A stretch of 54,944 bases of DNA from Elusimicrobiota bacterium (GTDB taxonomy: Bacteria; CG03; SLGR01), in NCBI GenBank assembly GCA_003553445.1, contig PWEK01000095.1, forward strand, positions 1 to 54,944. Reading direction: 5' to 3'. A program made the translations under genes and the position numbers. Of the stretch, positions 16,997 through 25,825 are shown piece by piece (positions within the stretch are counted from its first letter, which is position 1; each line of letters opens with the position of its first letter). A model generated the notes under the pieces. It was given only the letters and a program-made list of their open reading frames with translations. It did no database searches and was not told the origin of the DNA.

Positions 16997-18173
16997 TTTC
17001 CTTCATAATCAGAAACCTTGCTTTGGTTTTCAGTTCTTCATACTCATCTTCGCAGTTGGAATCATTTACAATACCTCCCCCGACTCCCATTTCACCCTTT
17101 GAGTTTTTCAAGAGCAACGTTCTTATCGCCACATTAAATCTGCTCTCTCCTGCAGGGGTCATAAATCCAAGGGCTCCACAGTATATTTTCCTGTCATTTT
17201 CTTCAAGCTCTCTCAATATTTTCATGCTGTTTATTTTAGGGGCACCGGTGACCGAACCGGACGGGAAAATATTTTTTAAAATGTCAAAGAGAGATACATT
17301 TCTCTTTAGCTTGCTCTCTATTGTGGAGGTCATCTGAAAAAGGGTTTTATACTCTTCAATCTCAAATAAGTTTTTCACACTTACCGTACCGTAATTCGAT
17401 ATGCGATTTAAATCGTTTCTCAGTAAATCAACAATCATCACATTTTCACTTTGATTTTTTCCGTCATTTTTCAAAAACACCCTGTTTTTAAAATCTTCTT
17501 CAGGGTTCATCCCCCTGCCGACAGTTCCTTTCATAGGCTTTACTTTTATAAAATCCCTGTTTCTGTAAAAAAACAGCTCGGGAGAAATTGAAACAATGGA
17601 ATAGTCTTCAAATCTCATAAAAACATTATAAGAGGCCCCCTGCTGCCCTTTTAAATCCCGATATAAATCAAGAGGATTTCCATTAAAATCAAACATATAC
17701 TTTGAGGTAAAATTCAGCTGATAGGTGTCCCCTTCGACTATATGGCGCTTTATTTTCTTAAGCTTTCTGCAGTAACGCTTTTTATCAATCATCAGTTTCA
17801 TTTTTTTCATCTCGTACCCTGAATAGTCAGGATAGCTGAAAAACCCTCGAACGAATTTTTCTTTCCGATGGTCATATACGGCAGGTTCATCGAAAACCAT
17901 CATTACCGCCAGAGGAAACGAGCTTCTTGAGCTGAAACCTTTTAAGTTAAAGGCTTTCTCCATTACATAGCCCAGTTCATAGGAGAAAAAACCCGCCAGG
18001 TAATACTTTTTTGAAAAATGTTCAATCTCACTGAAAAACTTATGCACATCCTGATTCTTCCTGAGATAAAAAATTCTCTTTGGTTTTGTAAAATAATAGG
18101 ATAGATAAGAATCAGCGTTTACTTTATTTGTTTCAAATATAAAAATTTCTGTTCCGTCTCTATCTTGATTCAT
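16974..18173 (-). CDS. pabB: Aminodeoxychorismate synthase component I (PabB)
   Basis: Converts chorismate and ammonia to aminodeoxychorismate. 399 residues of the chorismate-binding fold. The motif VKPMKGTVGRGMNPEED carries the Lys of the PIKGT signature that marks PabB; anthranilate synthase has Ala there. The C-terminal block SGSVTGAPKINSMKILRELE and CGALGFMTPAGES bind chorismate and metal. No pabA glutaminase is adjacent. It lies 15 bases downstream of the PilT fusion on the same strand and overlaps pabC. Confidence 0.93.
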   Translation of the reverse strand: MNQDRDGTEIFIFETNKVNADSYLSYYFTKPKRIFYLRKNQDVHKFFSEIEHFSKKYYLAGFFSYELGYVMEKAFNLKGFSSRSSFPLAVMMVFDEPAVYDHRKEKFVRGFFSYPDYSGYEMKKMKLMIDKKRYCRKLKKIKRHIVEGDTYQLNFTSKYMFDFNGNPLDLYRDLKGQQGASYNVFMRFEDYSIVSISPELFFYRNRDFIKVKPMKGTVGRGMNPEEDFKNRVFLKNDGKNQSENVMIVDLLRNDLNRISNYGTVSVKNLFEIEEYKTLFQMTSTIESKLKRNVSLFDILKNIFPSGSVTGAPKINSMKILRELEENDRKIYCGALGFMTPAGESRFNVAIRTLLLKNSKGEMGVGGGIVNDSNCEDEYEELKTKARFLIMKENEKFQNN

Positions 18174-18188
18174 TTTGAAAAAATCTAT

Positions 18189-20243
18189 TTATTCTTTAAT
18201 ATTTTGATTTTTAAAAGCCTTTTTATTTGCGGCCTTTTTGTAAGCGCTCCTGGAATCTATTATACCTTTCTCAACGAGGCTTTTAAGATGTTGTTCTAAT
18301 GTCTGCATGCCTTCCGCCCTGGCAAGCTGGATGGTTGAATACATCTGGGAAATTTTTTCTTCTCTAATCAGGTTTCTGATGGCATCATTGGCAATCATTA
18401 TCTCAAGCGCCGCAACCCTTCCGCCTGTTTTCTTTTTAATCAAGGTTTGGGAAATAACCGCCTGCAAAGATTCTGCCAGCATAAATCTCACCATCCCCTT
18501 TTCATTGGCTGGAAATACATCGATTATTCTGTCAATTGCCTGCGGGGCGCTGTTGGTATGAAGTGTTGCCAAAACCAGGTGCCCCGTTTCTGCTGCGGTA
18601 AGAGCCAGTTTTATTGTCTCTAAATCCCTCATCTCCCCTATCAGAATAATATCCGGGTCTTCCCTCAGGGCTGAACGCAGCGCAGCGCTGAAACTCCGTG
18701 TATTTTTATGCACTTCACGCTGATTTATTAAACACTTTTTACTTTCATGCAGATATTCAACAGGGTCTTCAATAGTTAAAATATTCAAATAATTTTTCTT
18801 GTTTTTGTATTCAATCATTGCTGAAAGAGTTGTGGTTTTTCCCGACCCCGTAGGCCCCGTTACCAGGATAAGCCCGGAAGGACTGTCAACTATTCTTTTT
18901 ATAACACGATCATGACCGATATCCTTTAAACTCATTAACTCTGCCGGTATAGCCCTGAATGCAATGGCCGAACCCCTGTATTGATGAAATGCATTTACCC
19001 TGAACCTTGCCCCGTGCGAAAGTTCATACGAAAAATCAATCTCATAATCCCTGTTGTAAATTTCCCTCTGCTCATCATTCATTATCATTTCAATCATTTT
19101 TTTTAAAATAGCACCGTCTATAGGTGCAATGCCTACTCTGTAAATATCACCATCAATCCTTAATATTGGAGGCATGCCGGCTGACAGATGCAAATCCGAA
19201 GCATTTTTTTTAATCGTAAACCTGAGAAGCTCATTCATGGAAAGCGGCTTAGCCTGTTCGGAAAAAATCACATATAAAAAATCCATGATTTTTTTATACT
19301 CTTTAAAGCCCTTGCTATTAAATTCTTCCGAAGAATCTGAACTGTAGCCAATATTGTAATCCACAAGATGCTTTCTGTATGAAAGTATCTTATCCTCAGA
19401 TTCGTTATCTGCTTTACAGGAACCGGCTGTTTCGATATGAGACAGCCTGTTGTGCAACTCCCGGAGACCCGTAAAAAATTTATTAAAATAACTTTTTTTA
19501 TCTACCCCCAGAACCGACAGCGCTTCTTCCAGGCTTTCTTTTTCAAGCGACACCTTAATAACATCCCGCATTTCTTCATCCCCGACAGAGGAAAGTTCTT
19601 TCTCCGTTATATATTTTCTGCCTGAAAGCTTCCCGGAAATGAGGTTAATTAAAATAAAAAGGCGGGCGGGACTTTTTTCTTCAAAGACTGTATTTTTCAA
19701 ATTTTTAATGGCTCTTAAAAATAAGTTTTCAAAATCCTTTTTATCTTCTGAAATCAACTCCGCCCAAAAACCCATATCAAATGGCTTTTGAAAACTCAGC
19801 AAAAGAGCTTTTCTCTCTCTGCCGGGGCTGATTTTATTTATACATTTTAAGAAGTACTTTCTAATAACCTTTAAATAAACAGAGTTCTGTGGATCTGTAT
19901 TTATATTCCCCACATTTTCATATTCCCATTGAATCACATCATGCTTTTTCCTGGCATTTTTTCGGGTTAAATCCGACAGATACCCCTCCAAAACATCCCT
20001 GCTCCATTTTATATATGTAGTTTCTTTTGGATTATAAACATGAAGATTTTCCGTAATGAACTTATGCGCCTCTTCAACAACACCCTCAAAATAACGACCT
20101 TCCTCAACACCCATCCGGGAAACGAGAGAAAACAAATATTCTCTCGTTTCCTCACAAAAACTACTGTAATTTTTATAATTTCCCGTTCTTATCTGAATAA
20201 TTACCGGAAGGATATTCTTCTGGCTTAAAGATTCTCCTGTCAT
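18189..20243 (-). CDS. Fusion: sigma-factor-like N-terminal region plus PilT-type ATPase
   Basis: 684 residues from the ATG at 20243, chosen because GAGAGGAG lies just before it; an upstream TTG at 20318 has no ribosome site. The C-terminal ~340 residues are a complete PilT, the hexameric motor that retracts type IV pili: NASDLHLSAGMPPILRIDG, Walker [15 protein letters not shown], Asp box LTIEDPVEYLH, Walker B DIILIGEMRDLETI, His box GHLVLATLHTNSA and the PilT-specific AIRNLIREEKISQMYSTIQ. The first ~190 residues resemble an ECF sigma factor in pattern: a region-2-like stretch (YLFSLVSRMGVEEG ... VVEEAHKFITENL ... YIKWSRDVLEGYLSDL) and a region-4-like stretch (INKISPGRERKALLLSF ... FENLFLRAIKNLK). 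Residues about 190-330 are unassigned. The sigma resemblance is inference; the PilT half is certain. No other pilus genes are in the window. Confidence 0.88.
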   Translation of the reverse strand: MTGESLSQKNILPVIIQIRTGNYKNYSSFCEETREYLFSLVSRMGVEEGRYFEGVVEEAHKFITENLHVYNPKETTYIKWSRDVLEGYLSDLTRKNARKKHDVIQWEYENVGNINTDPQNSVYLKVIRKYFLKCINKISPGRERKALLLSFQKPFDMGFWAELISEDKKDFENLFLRAIKNLKNTVFEEKSPARLFILINLISGKLSGRKYITEKELSSVGDEEMRDVIKVSLEKESLEEALSVLGVDKKSYFNKFFTGLRELHNRLSHIETAGSCKADNESEDKILSYRKHLVDYNIGYSSDSSEEFNSKGFKEYKKIMDFLYVIFSEQAKPLSMNELLRFTIKKNASDLHLSAGMPPILRIDGDIYRVGIAPIDGAILKKMIEMIMNDEQREIYNRDYEIDFSYELSHGARFRVNAFHQYRGSAIAFRAIPAELMSLKDIGHDRVIKRIVDSPSGLILVTGPTGSGKTTTLSAMIEYKNKKNYLNILTIEDPVEYLHESKKCLINQREVHKNTRSFSAALRSALREDPDIILIGEMRDLETIKLALTAAETGHLVLATLHTNSAPQAIDRIIDVFPANEKGMVRFMLAESLQAVISQTLIKKKTGGRVAALEIMIANDAIRNLIREEKISQMYSTIQLARAEGMQTLEQHLKSLVEKGIIDSRSAYKKAANKKAFKNQNIKE

Positions 20244-20372
20244 CTTTCTCCTCTCTACAGGGTGCTTACAACCTTGAAAATGTTCTTTCCCAAATTCTGC
20301 GCCGCTATTGATTATCAAATTTCAATTAATAAAATTAATACGGTCAAGCAGTATTAGTAATGTTAACATTTA

Positions 20373-21506
20373 ATGACTGAAAATTCCAATTTAATCATAA
20401 AGGATATAAAAAAAAGCCTTAACAGGGCTTGCCACGTAAAATTCCCTGAAATAAGGGGTCTTTTTCATAACATAAAAATAATTTCATCTTTTTCTCATTC
20501 GAACATAAACCTGCCCATCGATGAAATATACGGAAACCTGCTTCTTATAAAACTTAGAGAAAAAGCCAATTTAAAAAATTCAAATTTCCTTAATATTCTC
20601 TATGACAATTCAATCCCAGAAAAAGATTCCCCAAAAGGGTTCAAAATAGAATATGGCTCAACCAGCCCCGTTGTTCTTTCCCCCGGCATTCCCTATTCCT
20701 ATCAAAAGATGATTACGTATGATGAAAAAACCCTTTTTAAAAACAACAATAACATACTTCATAGCATTCCTGATGAAAACCAGAGAACTTTCCAAAAAAG
20801 AATAGACCGGATAAATAAAACGATAAAGGAGGCTTTGCAGAAGAACGGTTTAAACACAGTAGAAAAAATAACTGCCATAAGAAAAGAGTTCTTCTCATTA
20901 TTAAAAATTGATCCTATAAAGGAAAACCCTTTTTCCAAACTACCCACAGCCCTATGCGCCAGAACGCTGGAGTTGCTTTACCAGAAAGGCTACCCTTTCT
21001 GGGATATCACGCTTCCGGAAAACTACTCAAAATATAAAAAGCAGACATATCTCATTGAAGGAATAGACTGCAATAATCTCAGAACCCCGGTCAGATTCGA
21101 AAAAGATTATTTCATATTCAAATACTCGGACACAGAAACCAAAAGAATTAATAAAAACAATATTTTTAGTTCATTGTTAAAAAGAGAAACAATTCCAACA
21201 ATGCCTCTTGTAATAATGTGTTTAATGGTGGCGCCGCAGATAATTCATATTGGGGGCGCTTTCTGGCCCAAATACGCTAAGCCTATCGCATATAAATTAA
21301 TAAAATGGCTGGGAGTAAAGAGCGATGTAGATGACCTTCTTAAATCAACTAAAGGCTTAAAGCCTATAAGCATATATAAAAAAAGCAGGTTTTTCTACGG
21401 GTTTCCTTTGATATACAGTGTCTTTGGTAGAAAAAAAATACTTGAGCATCTCGATTCCCTTAAACCGGAAGAAGTTGAACTGCAAAGGCGTGTATTCAAA
21501 GATTAA
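20373..21506 (+). CDS. Orphan protein, 377 residues, divergent from the PilT fusion
   Basis: I do not recognise a family. The frame is long, uses normal codons, and is one of only two sizeable plus-strand genes in the window. The product is Lys/Asn/Ile-rich, has no signal peptide, and has one hydrophobic stretch near residues 275-300 (PLVIMCLMVAPQIIHIGGAF) that could be a membrane contact. There is no clear ribosome site before the ATG. It is transcribed away from the PilT fusion; the 129 bases between the two starts could hold both promoters, which hints at shared control. Confidence 0.75.
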   Translation: MTENSNLIIKDIKKSLNRACHVKFPEIRGLFHNIKIISSFSHSNINLPIDEIYGNLLLIKLREKANLKNSNFLNILYDNSIPEKDSPKGFKIEYGSTSPVVLSPGIPYSYQKMITYDEKTLFKNNNNILHSIPDENQRTFQKRIDRINKTIKEALQKNGLNTVEKITAIRKEFFSLLKIDPIKENPFSKLPTALCARTLELLYQKGYPFWDITLPENYSKYKKQTYLIEGIDCNNLRTPVRFEKDYFIFKYSDTETKRINKNNIFSSLLKRETIPTMPLVIMCLMVAPQIIHIGGAFWPKYAKPIAYKLIKWLGVKSDVDDLLKSTKGLKPISIYKKSRFFYGFPLIYSVFGRKKILEHLDSLKPEEVELQRRVFKD

Positions 21507-21520
21507 ATTTAAAAGTATTC

Positions 21521-22135
21521 TTATATTCTTCCTCTTATACCAATACAGATAATATTTGACCCCTGCCTCTCCCTTATAACCCCAAAAACCCCCGAACGGT
21601 GGTGAATCCTCAGAAAGGCGCTCACTTCAGGAAAAAAAGCCAACCTGCCTTCCGCTTCAAACATCATATAAAGAAGAAACCTTCCCGGTTTCGGCTGCCT
21701 CCGCCTTTCTTCAATAACCGGTGTTCCAAAAGCATATGAAGGCCCTATGCCATAAGCGACTGAAATATCAACCATATCATCCCACGGAAACCTATTCCAC
21801 CTGATTGCAGCAAGCCCGTTTATTTCAAAATGCTCCTGTATTCCTGAATGCTTACCAATATTAACTTCTCCTTCTAATACAAGATTCGGCCTGAGCTTAA
21901 GAATATTTCTGCAGGCAGAAACCGCAGTAAACCACGAATCCCTGTAATCGGTCTCCATCCTAAAAAGTATATCAACAAACCTTGTTCTGCTCCATCTTCC
22001 GTGATAAACTGAATATCTCCAGTTTTTTAAGCTCTCTTCTTTTAAAGCTGAATTTAAACTGCCTTCGCATTTTGTAGATGATAATGATAGCATTAAAATT
22101 ATCCAAAATCCGCAATGCAATAATTTATTATACAT
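21521..22135 (-). CDS. Outer-membrane protein, PagL/acyloxyacyl-hydrolase-like (lipid A 3-O-deacylase candidate)
   Basis: 204 residues with an N-terminal signal peptide (FWIILMLSLSSTKCEG). The body alternates polar and hydrophobic residues as in a beta-barrel. The C-terminus RIHHRSGVFGVI ... GSNIICIGIRGRI matches the conserved end of the acyloxyacyl hydrolase / PagL group, where a His-x-Ser pair in the last strands is catalytic; here the candidate is HHRS. If active it would remove an acyl chain from lipid A, which supports an LPS-bearing outer membrane. A glutamate partner cannot be fixed by eye. Convergent with the orphan at 20373-21506, 14 bases apart. Confidence 0.65.
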   Translation of the reverse strand: MYNKLLHCGFWIILMLSLSSTKCEGSLNSALKEESLKNWRYSVYHGRWSRTRFVDILFRMETDYRDSWFTAVSACRNILKLRPNLVLEGEVNIGKHSGIQEHFEINGLAAIRWNRFPWDDMVDISVAYGIGPSYAFGTPVIEERRRQPKPGRFLLYMMFEAEGRLAFFPEVSAFLRIHHRSGVFGVIRERQGSNIICIGIRGRI

Positions 22136-22602
22136 AATAGATAAAACTAATAGATAAAACTAAAGAATATTTTTTTCAGTTTATAACAGTTTTTCCTGAC
22201 TCACCTCAGTACCGTAGAATTCTGCAAGGAGTTATTTTTCTTAATCGATTTTTGCACAGAAAAATTTTTCCACTCTACGGCACCCCGAGAACAGTCATTA
22301 CTGCTTTTTGAGGTTTTTTTCATGATTTTCACATGTATTAGCAGTTTACTTTTATTTATAAATCCATTAAAAAGCTTTTTTCGCAAATTCCTTACACCTG
22401 TTTCATTTCATTAAATATTTCAGGTTGTGTCAAGAAGAAGAAAAAAATTTTTAGCTTTATTTTTTTAGTTATAATAGATGGAAGATAGTAAAAGAACACT
22501 GTTAGTCAGCGTTTATTAAAGTATTTTTTTCACGGACTGCCCGGATGGCTATGCCGTAGTATATCTAAAAGCGCACATTATATGCCCTATAAGTACCCTA
22601 AA
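22136..22602. other. Intergenic stretch without a recognisable gene
   Basis: AT-rich. It holds a short direct repeat (AGATAAAACTA twice, about 22139-22163) and a 7-base inverted repeat (CCGTAGA at 22212-22218, TCTACGG at 22274-22280) with a 55-base loop. A 61-codon minus-strand frame at 22201-22386 has no ribosome site or family likeness, so I do not call it. Confidence 0.6.
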
Positions 22603-22953
22603 TGGTGGAGGCGGCGGGAATCGAACCCGCGTCCAGAAATCATGAAACAGGGTATCTACAGGCTTAGCCCCGTCTTTTTTTCTTCCGCACTGTTACGAGA
22701 CAAACAATATGCGGAAGGTTTCCCCTTAAGGTTTCGCTTCAGAAGCCAGGGGTTACTTCTGAAACTATACCGTCATTATGGCACTCTCGACGGCATGACG
22801 ATCAATGACCGCCGGAGCGGACTGCTTTTCTTTAAGCAGCCAGTGCTAGACTATCGTCTGCGTTTACTTAATCACCGGAGTTTTTAAGTGGTTCCGGCGA
22901 ACACTGCCTGCTGCCCTAATCTCTCTGATTCCTGTCGAGCCCTAATCGCCCCC
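22603..22953 (-). ncRNA. ssrA: Transfer-messenger RNA (tmRNA), one-piece form
   Basis: Rescues stalled ribosomes with SmpB. The tRNA-like ends are clear on the minus strand: 5' GGGGGCGATTAGGGCTCGAC, 3' GGTTCGATTCCCGCCGCCTCC then ACCA. The acceptor GGGGGCG pairs with CGCCTCC. Length 351 bases. The tag frame is at 22832-22861: the resume codon GCA follows TAAAC, and the tag reads ADDSLALAA then TAA. Its ALAA end is the usual ClpXP degradation signal, and clpXP is encoded at 11877-13779. Pseudoknot stems fill the remainder. Confidence 0.96.
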
Positions 22954-22979
22954 ATATGCTATTTCAAGGTTCTATTGTA

Positions 22980-23008
22980 ATTCTATGCTAAATAAACTAC
23001 TATGTCAA
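22980..23008 (-). promoter_or_regulatory. ssrA: Sigma-70-type promoter for tmRNA
   Basis: TTGACA at 23003-23008, a 17-base spacer and TAGAAT at 22980-22985 (minus strand). It lies 26 bases before the mature 5' end, leaving a short leader for RNase P to remove. Confidence 0.75.
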
Positions 23009-23072
23009 ATAAAATTTGTAAAATATTATGTTCCATGTTAATATTTAAAAAAATTTGTAAAGGGAGGTTTTC

Positions 23073-23807
23073 ATGAAAATATTTATTATCTTAACAGCGG
23101 CACTTTTGATTCCCGCTATCGGACACAGCGGATGGATTGAAGAGGTAATTAGAACAGAAGCAGAAGACAAACTGGAGCCCGTGGTTTCAGATGTCGGGAC
23201 CGCTATAAGCGGTGGAATGTATCAAAAAGCCGGAACACTGGGATTTCCGGGAATTCAAGTATCAGTCGGAGGGAGTGGAATACCCGTATCAAGCGATAAT
23301 GAATTTATAGATCAAGATTTTGTAGCTATTCCCTGGGTTACTGCTAAAACCGGACTGCCGATGGGTTTTGACGTATTTGCAAGAGGTTTTCAGTATAAAA
23401 TTGCCGGCGCGGATACTTCCATAGGAATACTAGGCGCGGGTGTAAAGTACAGTATTCACGAGGAATCGGTACTTAACCCGTTTCCCGGCGTCTCCGCTCT
23501 TATAGCCCACAACAGGCTTAGCGTCTCAGATTTCAACGTAAACACCACATCTTTAGGCTTATTAGCCGGTAAAGACCTGGTGATTATAACCCCTTATGCC
23601 GGAGTTTTTTACGATATTATACGCTCTGAGATAGACACGGACACACCGGTTGGCACCTTGAAACCTTCAAAAAACTTAATGCGTTTTGGAGGCGGAGTTG
23701 AGTTTTCTCCTCTGCCTTTTCTTGTGCTTAATGCTTCTTTTAATATAATTGAGGGAGATATTGCCTATGAAGCAGACGCAGGGGTCAGGTTTACGCTTCC
23801 TTTTTAA
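23073..23807 (+). CDS. Secreted beta-barrel outer-membrane protein
   Basis: 244 residues. Cleavable signal peptide (MKIFIILTAALLIPAIGHSG), then a short helical stretch (about 22-45) and a region of alternating beta-strands with many glycines (PGIQVSVGGSG, TSIGILGAGVKYSI, FGGGVEFSPLPFLVLNASF). The last residues GVRFTLPF end in an aromatic Phe, the usual sorting signal for barrel assembly. I cannot name the family more closely; it resembles the small DUF6588-type barrels. A GGGAGG ribosome site precedes the ATG. It overlaps the 3' end of tsaD on the other strand by 17 bases. Confidence 0.75.
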   Translation: MKIFIILTAALLIPAIGHSGWIEEVIRTEAEDKLEPVVSDVGTAISGGMYQKAGTLGFPGIQVSVGGSGIPVSSDNEFIDQDFVAIPWVTAKTGLPMGFDVFARGFQYKIAGADTSIGILGAGVKYSIHEESVLNPFPGVSALIAHNRLSVSDFNVNTTSLGLLAGKDLVIITPYAGVFYDIIRSEIDTDTPVGTLKPSKNLMRFGGGVEFSPLPFLVLNASFNIIEGDIAYEADAGVRFTLPF

Positions 23808-24741
23808 GATAGAAGCCGCCGCAGGCGGCAACCATGGAAGCATTATCCGTACATAAACGAACACCGGGGAAATAGGCTTTTATGTTTTCAGGGGATTTTT
23901 CATCAAAAAGCTCCCGCAGCCTGCTGTTTGCTGCAACTCCGCCGCATACAAATATCCAGTCTGCTGAATAATCCTCAGCCGCCTTTATGGAATTTTTTAC
24001 AAGGGGGGTCAAAGCCGCTTTTTGAAAGGAGCTTGCCAATTCTTTAAGCTCCTTTTCCCCGGAAATTTCTTTCAGGTCATATTTAATTTTGTACAGAACA
24101 GCCGTTTTTAATCCACTGTATGAAAAATCATAACTGTTGCCCAGCTTAGACACCGGAAAATTGAATCTGTTTTCTCTTACTCCCCTTGAAGCCTTTTCTA
24201 TTGAAGGCCCCCCTGGATAGGGCAAACCCAGAAGCGAAGCCACTTTATCAAAGGATTCCCCTACAGCGTCATCTCTTGTATCTCCGATGATTTCATAATC
24301 GCCCCACTTTTTTATATAAAAAAGACGCGAATGTCCGCCTGAAATCACCAGCCCTATACCGGGAGGAGGCGGCAGCTGGGTAAACACATGTGAAAAAAGA
24401 TGCGCCTCTATATGGTCAACTTCTTTTATAGGAATATTCAATAAATAGGACAGCGTCCTGGCAGAAGTTAACCCCACTAGCAAAGATCCCTCAAGGCCGG
24501 GGTAGGCGGTAACCGCCACGGCATCAATATCTTCATAATTTATTCCGGCCTCCGTCAAAGCCTCTTGAATTAATAAATTAAGCTTTCTTAAATGTTCTCT
24601 TGAAGCCAGTTCAGGAACAACCCCGGCATATTCGGAATGAAGGGATACCTGCGAAAATATTTTTTCGGAAACTATATTTGTACCCTCTACAATTGAAACA
24701 GCCGTCTCGTCGCATGATGTTTCTATTCCCAGTATTTTCAT
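23791..24741 (-). CDS. tsaD: tRNA N6-adenosine threonylcarbamoyltransferase TsaD
   Basis: Transfers the threonylcarbamoyl group to A37 of ANN-decoding tRNAs, with TsaB, TsaE and TsaC. 316 residues of the ASKHA fold. Signatures: MKILGIETSCDETAVSIV, the metal-binding His pair in VDHIEAHLFSH, GLVISGGHSRLFY, DAVGESFDKVASLLGLPYPGG and FVCGGVAANSRLRE. Last gene of the block that starts with the coiled-coil proteins. The other Tsa genes are not in the window. Confidence 0.96.
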   Translation of the reverse strand: MKILGIETSCDETAVSIVEGTNIVSEKIFSQVSLHSEYAGVVPELASREHLRKLNLLIQEALTEAGINYEDIDAVAVTAYPGLEGSLLVGLTSARTLSYLLNIPIKEVDHIEAHLFSHVFTQLPPPPGIGLVISGGHSRLFYIKKWGDYEIIGDTRDDAVGESFDKVASLLGLPYPGGPSIEKASRGVRENRFNFPVSKLGNSYDFSYSGLKTAVLYKIKYDLKEISGEKELKELASSFQKAALTPLVKNSIKAAEDYSADWIFVCGGVAANSRLRELFDEKSPENIKAYFPGVRLCTDNASMVAACGGFYLKKEA

Positions 24742-24766
24742 CTGACTATTTAATTACTATCCCTGT

Positions 24767-25825
24767 TTAATGGAGCACTTCTTCAACCTGAACAAACTCC
24801 ACTCCCGCTATTTTTAATTCCGGAATCATCTTTTCAAGAGCGGAAACGGTATTTAGTCTTTGAGCATGACATATAGCCACCATTGTTTCTCCGGGATCAA
24901 CCCTTTTTTTTATCAGGCGAAGCCTTCCCTTGATGTAATCCAAATCGTCTTTATTATCCAGAAAGAGAGTATTAAGAGCAGTTTTCACACCGTAATCCCG
25001 GGCCATTTCATATCCAAGTGTTCTCCCGGTAGTCCAGGAATCAATAAAGAAAAGATTTTTGTCTTTTGCAATTTTTAAAAATCTGCTCATTGACTCAGGG
25101 TTTGAGGTAAAAGAAGATCCCATGTGATTATTCAAGCCATTAATGCCCGGCACATCTTCCATGGCTTTTTTTAATGCTGACCTCATCTCCGTTTCATTCA
25201 TTTCATTTAAAAGCACGGGTCTTCCCGGGTTTACTTCCGGATATCTTTCAGGCTCCATCGGCATATGAAGAATGTAGGGGATGTTTTTTTCATTAAACTT
25301 TTCGGCATAATAGGTTGATTTTCTAAGCCCCGGGAGTATGGCATAAGTTAAATCTATACCCAGTTCAAGAAAGCGGCCGATATCGCTGTTCTGACCCAAA
25401 TCATCAACAATTATTGCGACCTTATATCTTTCCGGGACCACAGTTAATTCAATGCAGCTTAAAACTGCTCCGTGCAGACCAACCTCTATCTTCTGCGACT
25501 TTTCCTCTTCATGGATATCAATTACATCGTATCCGCTTCTCCCGGCTACTTCCCTTAACAGCCGGCCTACAAGATCCATCCGTTCAGGCGTTGTTTCAAT
25601 CTGCCTGTAAAGCTCTACCCATATCATTCTGTCCTTTTCTTTTTCGGTCTTTACAGCGGAAGATATTTTTTCTTCTTCCTTTCCCGCCTCAATCAGATAC
25701 TCAGTTAATATATTATCTATCTCATATGCCTTTTCCGTCAGGTCTTTTACCCTTGTCCTGATAAAGATTATTCCGGAAGCTATAACTAAAGCAAGAATTA
25801 AAAGAATAACTTTATTTTTCTTCAT
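24767..25825 (-). CDS. Divergent polysaccharide deacetylase family protein (YibQ-like)
   Basis: 352 residues. The N-terminal membrane anchor (KVILLILALVIASGIIFI) is followed by a linker and, from about residue 135, a NodB-like barrel: VAIIVDDLGQNSDIGRFL, ILHMPMEPERYPEV, GLNNHMGSSFTSNPE and FFIDSWTTGRT. These are the marks of the COG2861 branch, found next to envC in many Gram-negative genomes; its substrate is not settled. The start lies inside the ctpA end (14-base overlap). Role inferred from context: envelope or murein remodelling. Confidence 0.9.
   Translation of the reverse strand: MKKNKVILLILALVIASGIIFIRTRVKDLTEKAYEIDNILTEYLIEAGKEEEKISSAVKTEKEKDRMIWVELYRQIETTPERMDLVGRLLREVAGRSGYDVIDIHEEEKSQKIEVGLHGAVLSCIELTVVPERYKVAIIVDDLGQNSDIGRFLELGIDLTYAILPGLRKSTYYAEKFNEKNIPYILHMPMEPERYPEVNPGRPVLLNEMNETEMRSALKKAMEDVPGINGLNNHMGSSFTSNPESMSRFLKIAKDKNLFFIDSWTTGRTLGYEMARDYGVKTALNTLFLDNKDDLDYIKGRLRLIKKRVDPGETMVAICHAQRLNTVSALEKMIPELKIAGVEFVQVEEVLH

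Noticed and set aside
22201-22386. A 61-codon minus-strand frame in the gap before tmRNA
   Set aside because: No ribosome site, no recognisable motif, and Lys/Ser/Asn composition typical of AT-rich spacer.
22582-22887. A 101-codon plus-strand frame
   Set aside because: It lies across the tmRNA gene, which explains the sequence; short frames of this kind (WRRRESNPRP) are well-known artefacts over RNA genes.
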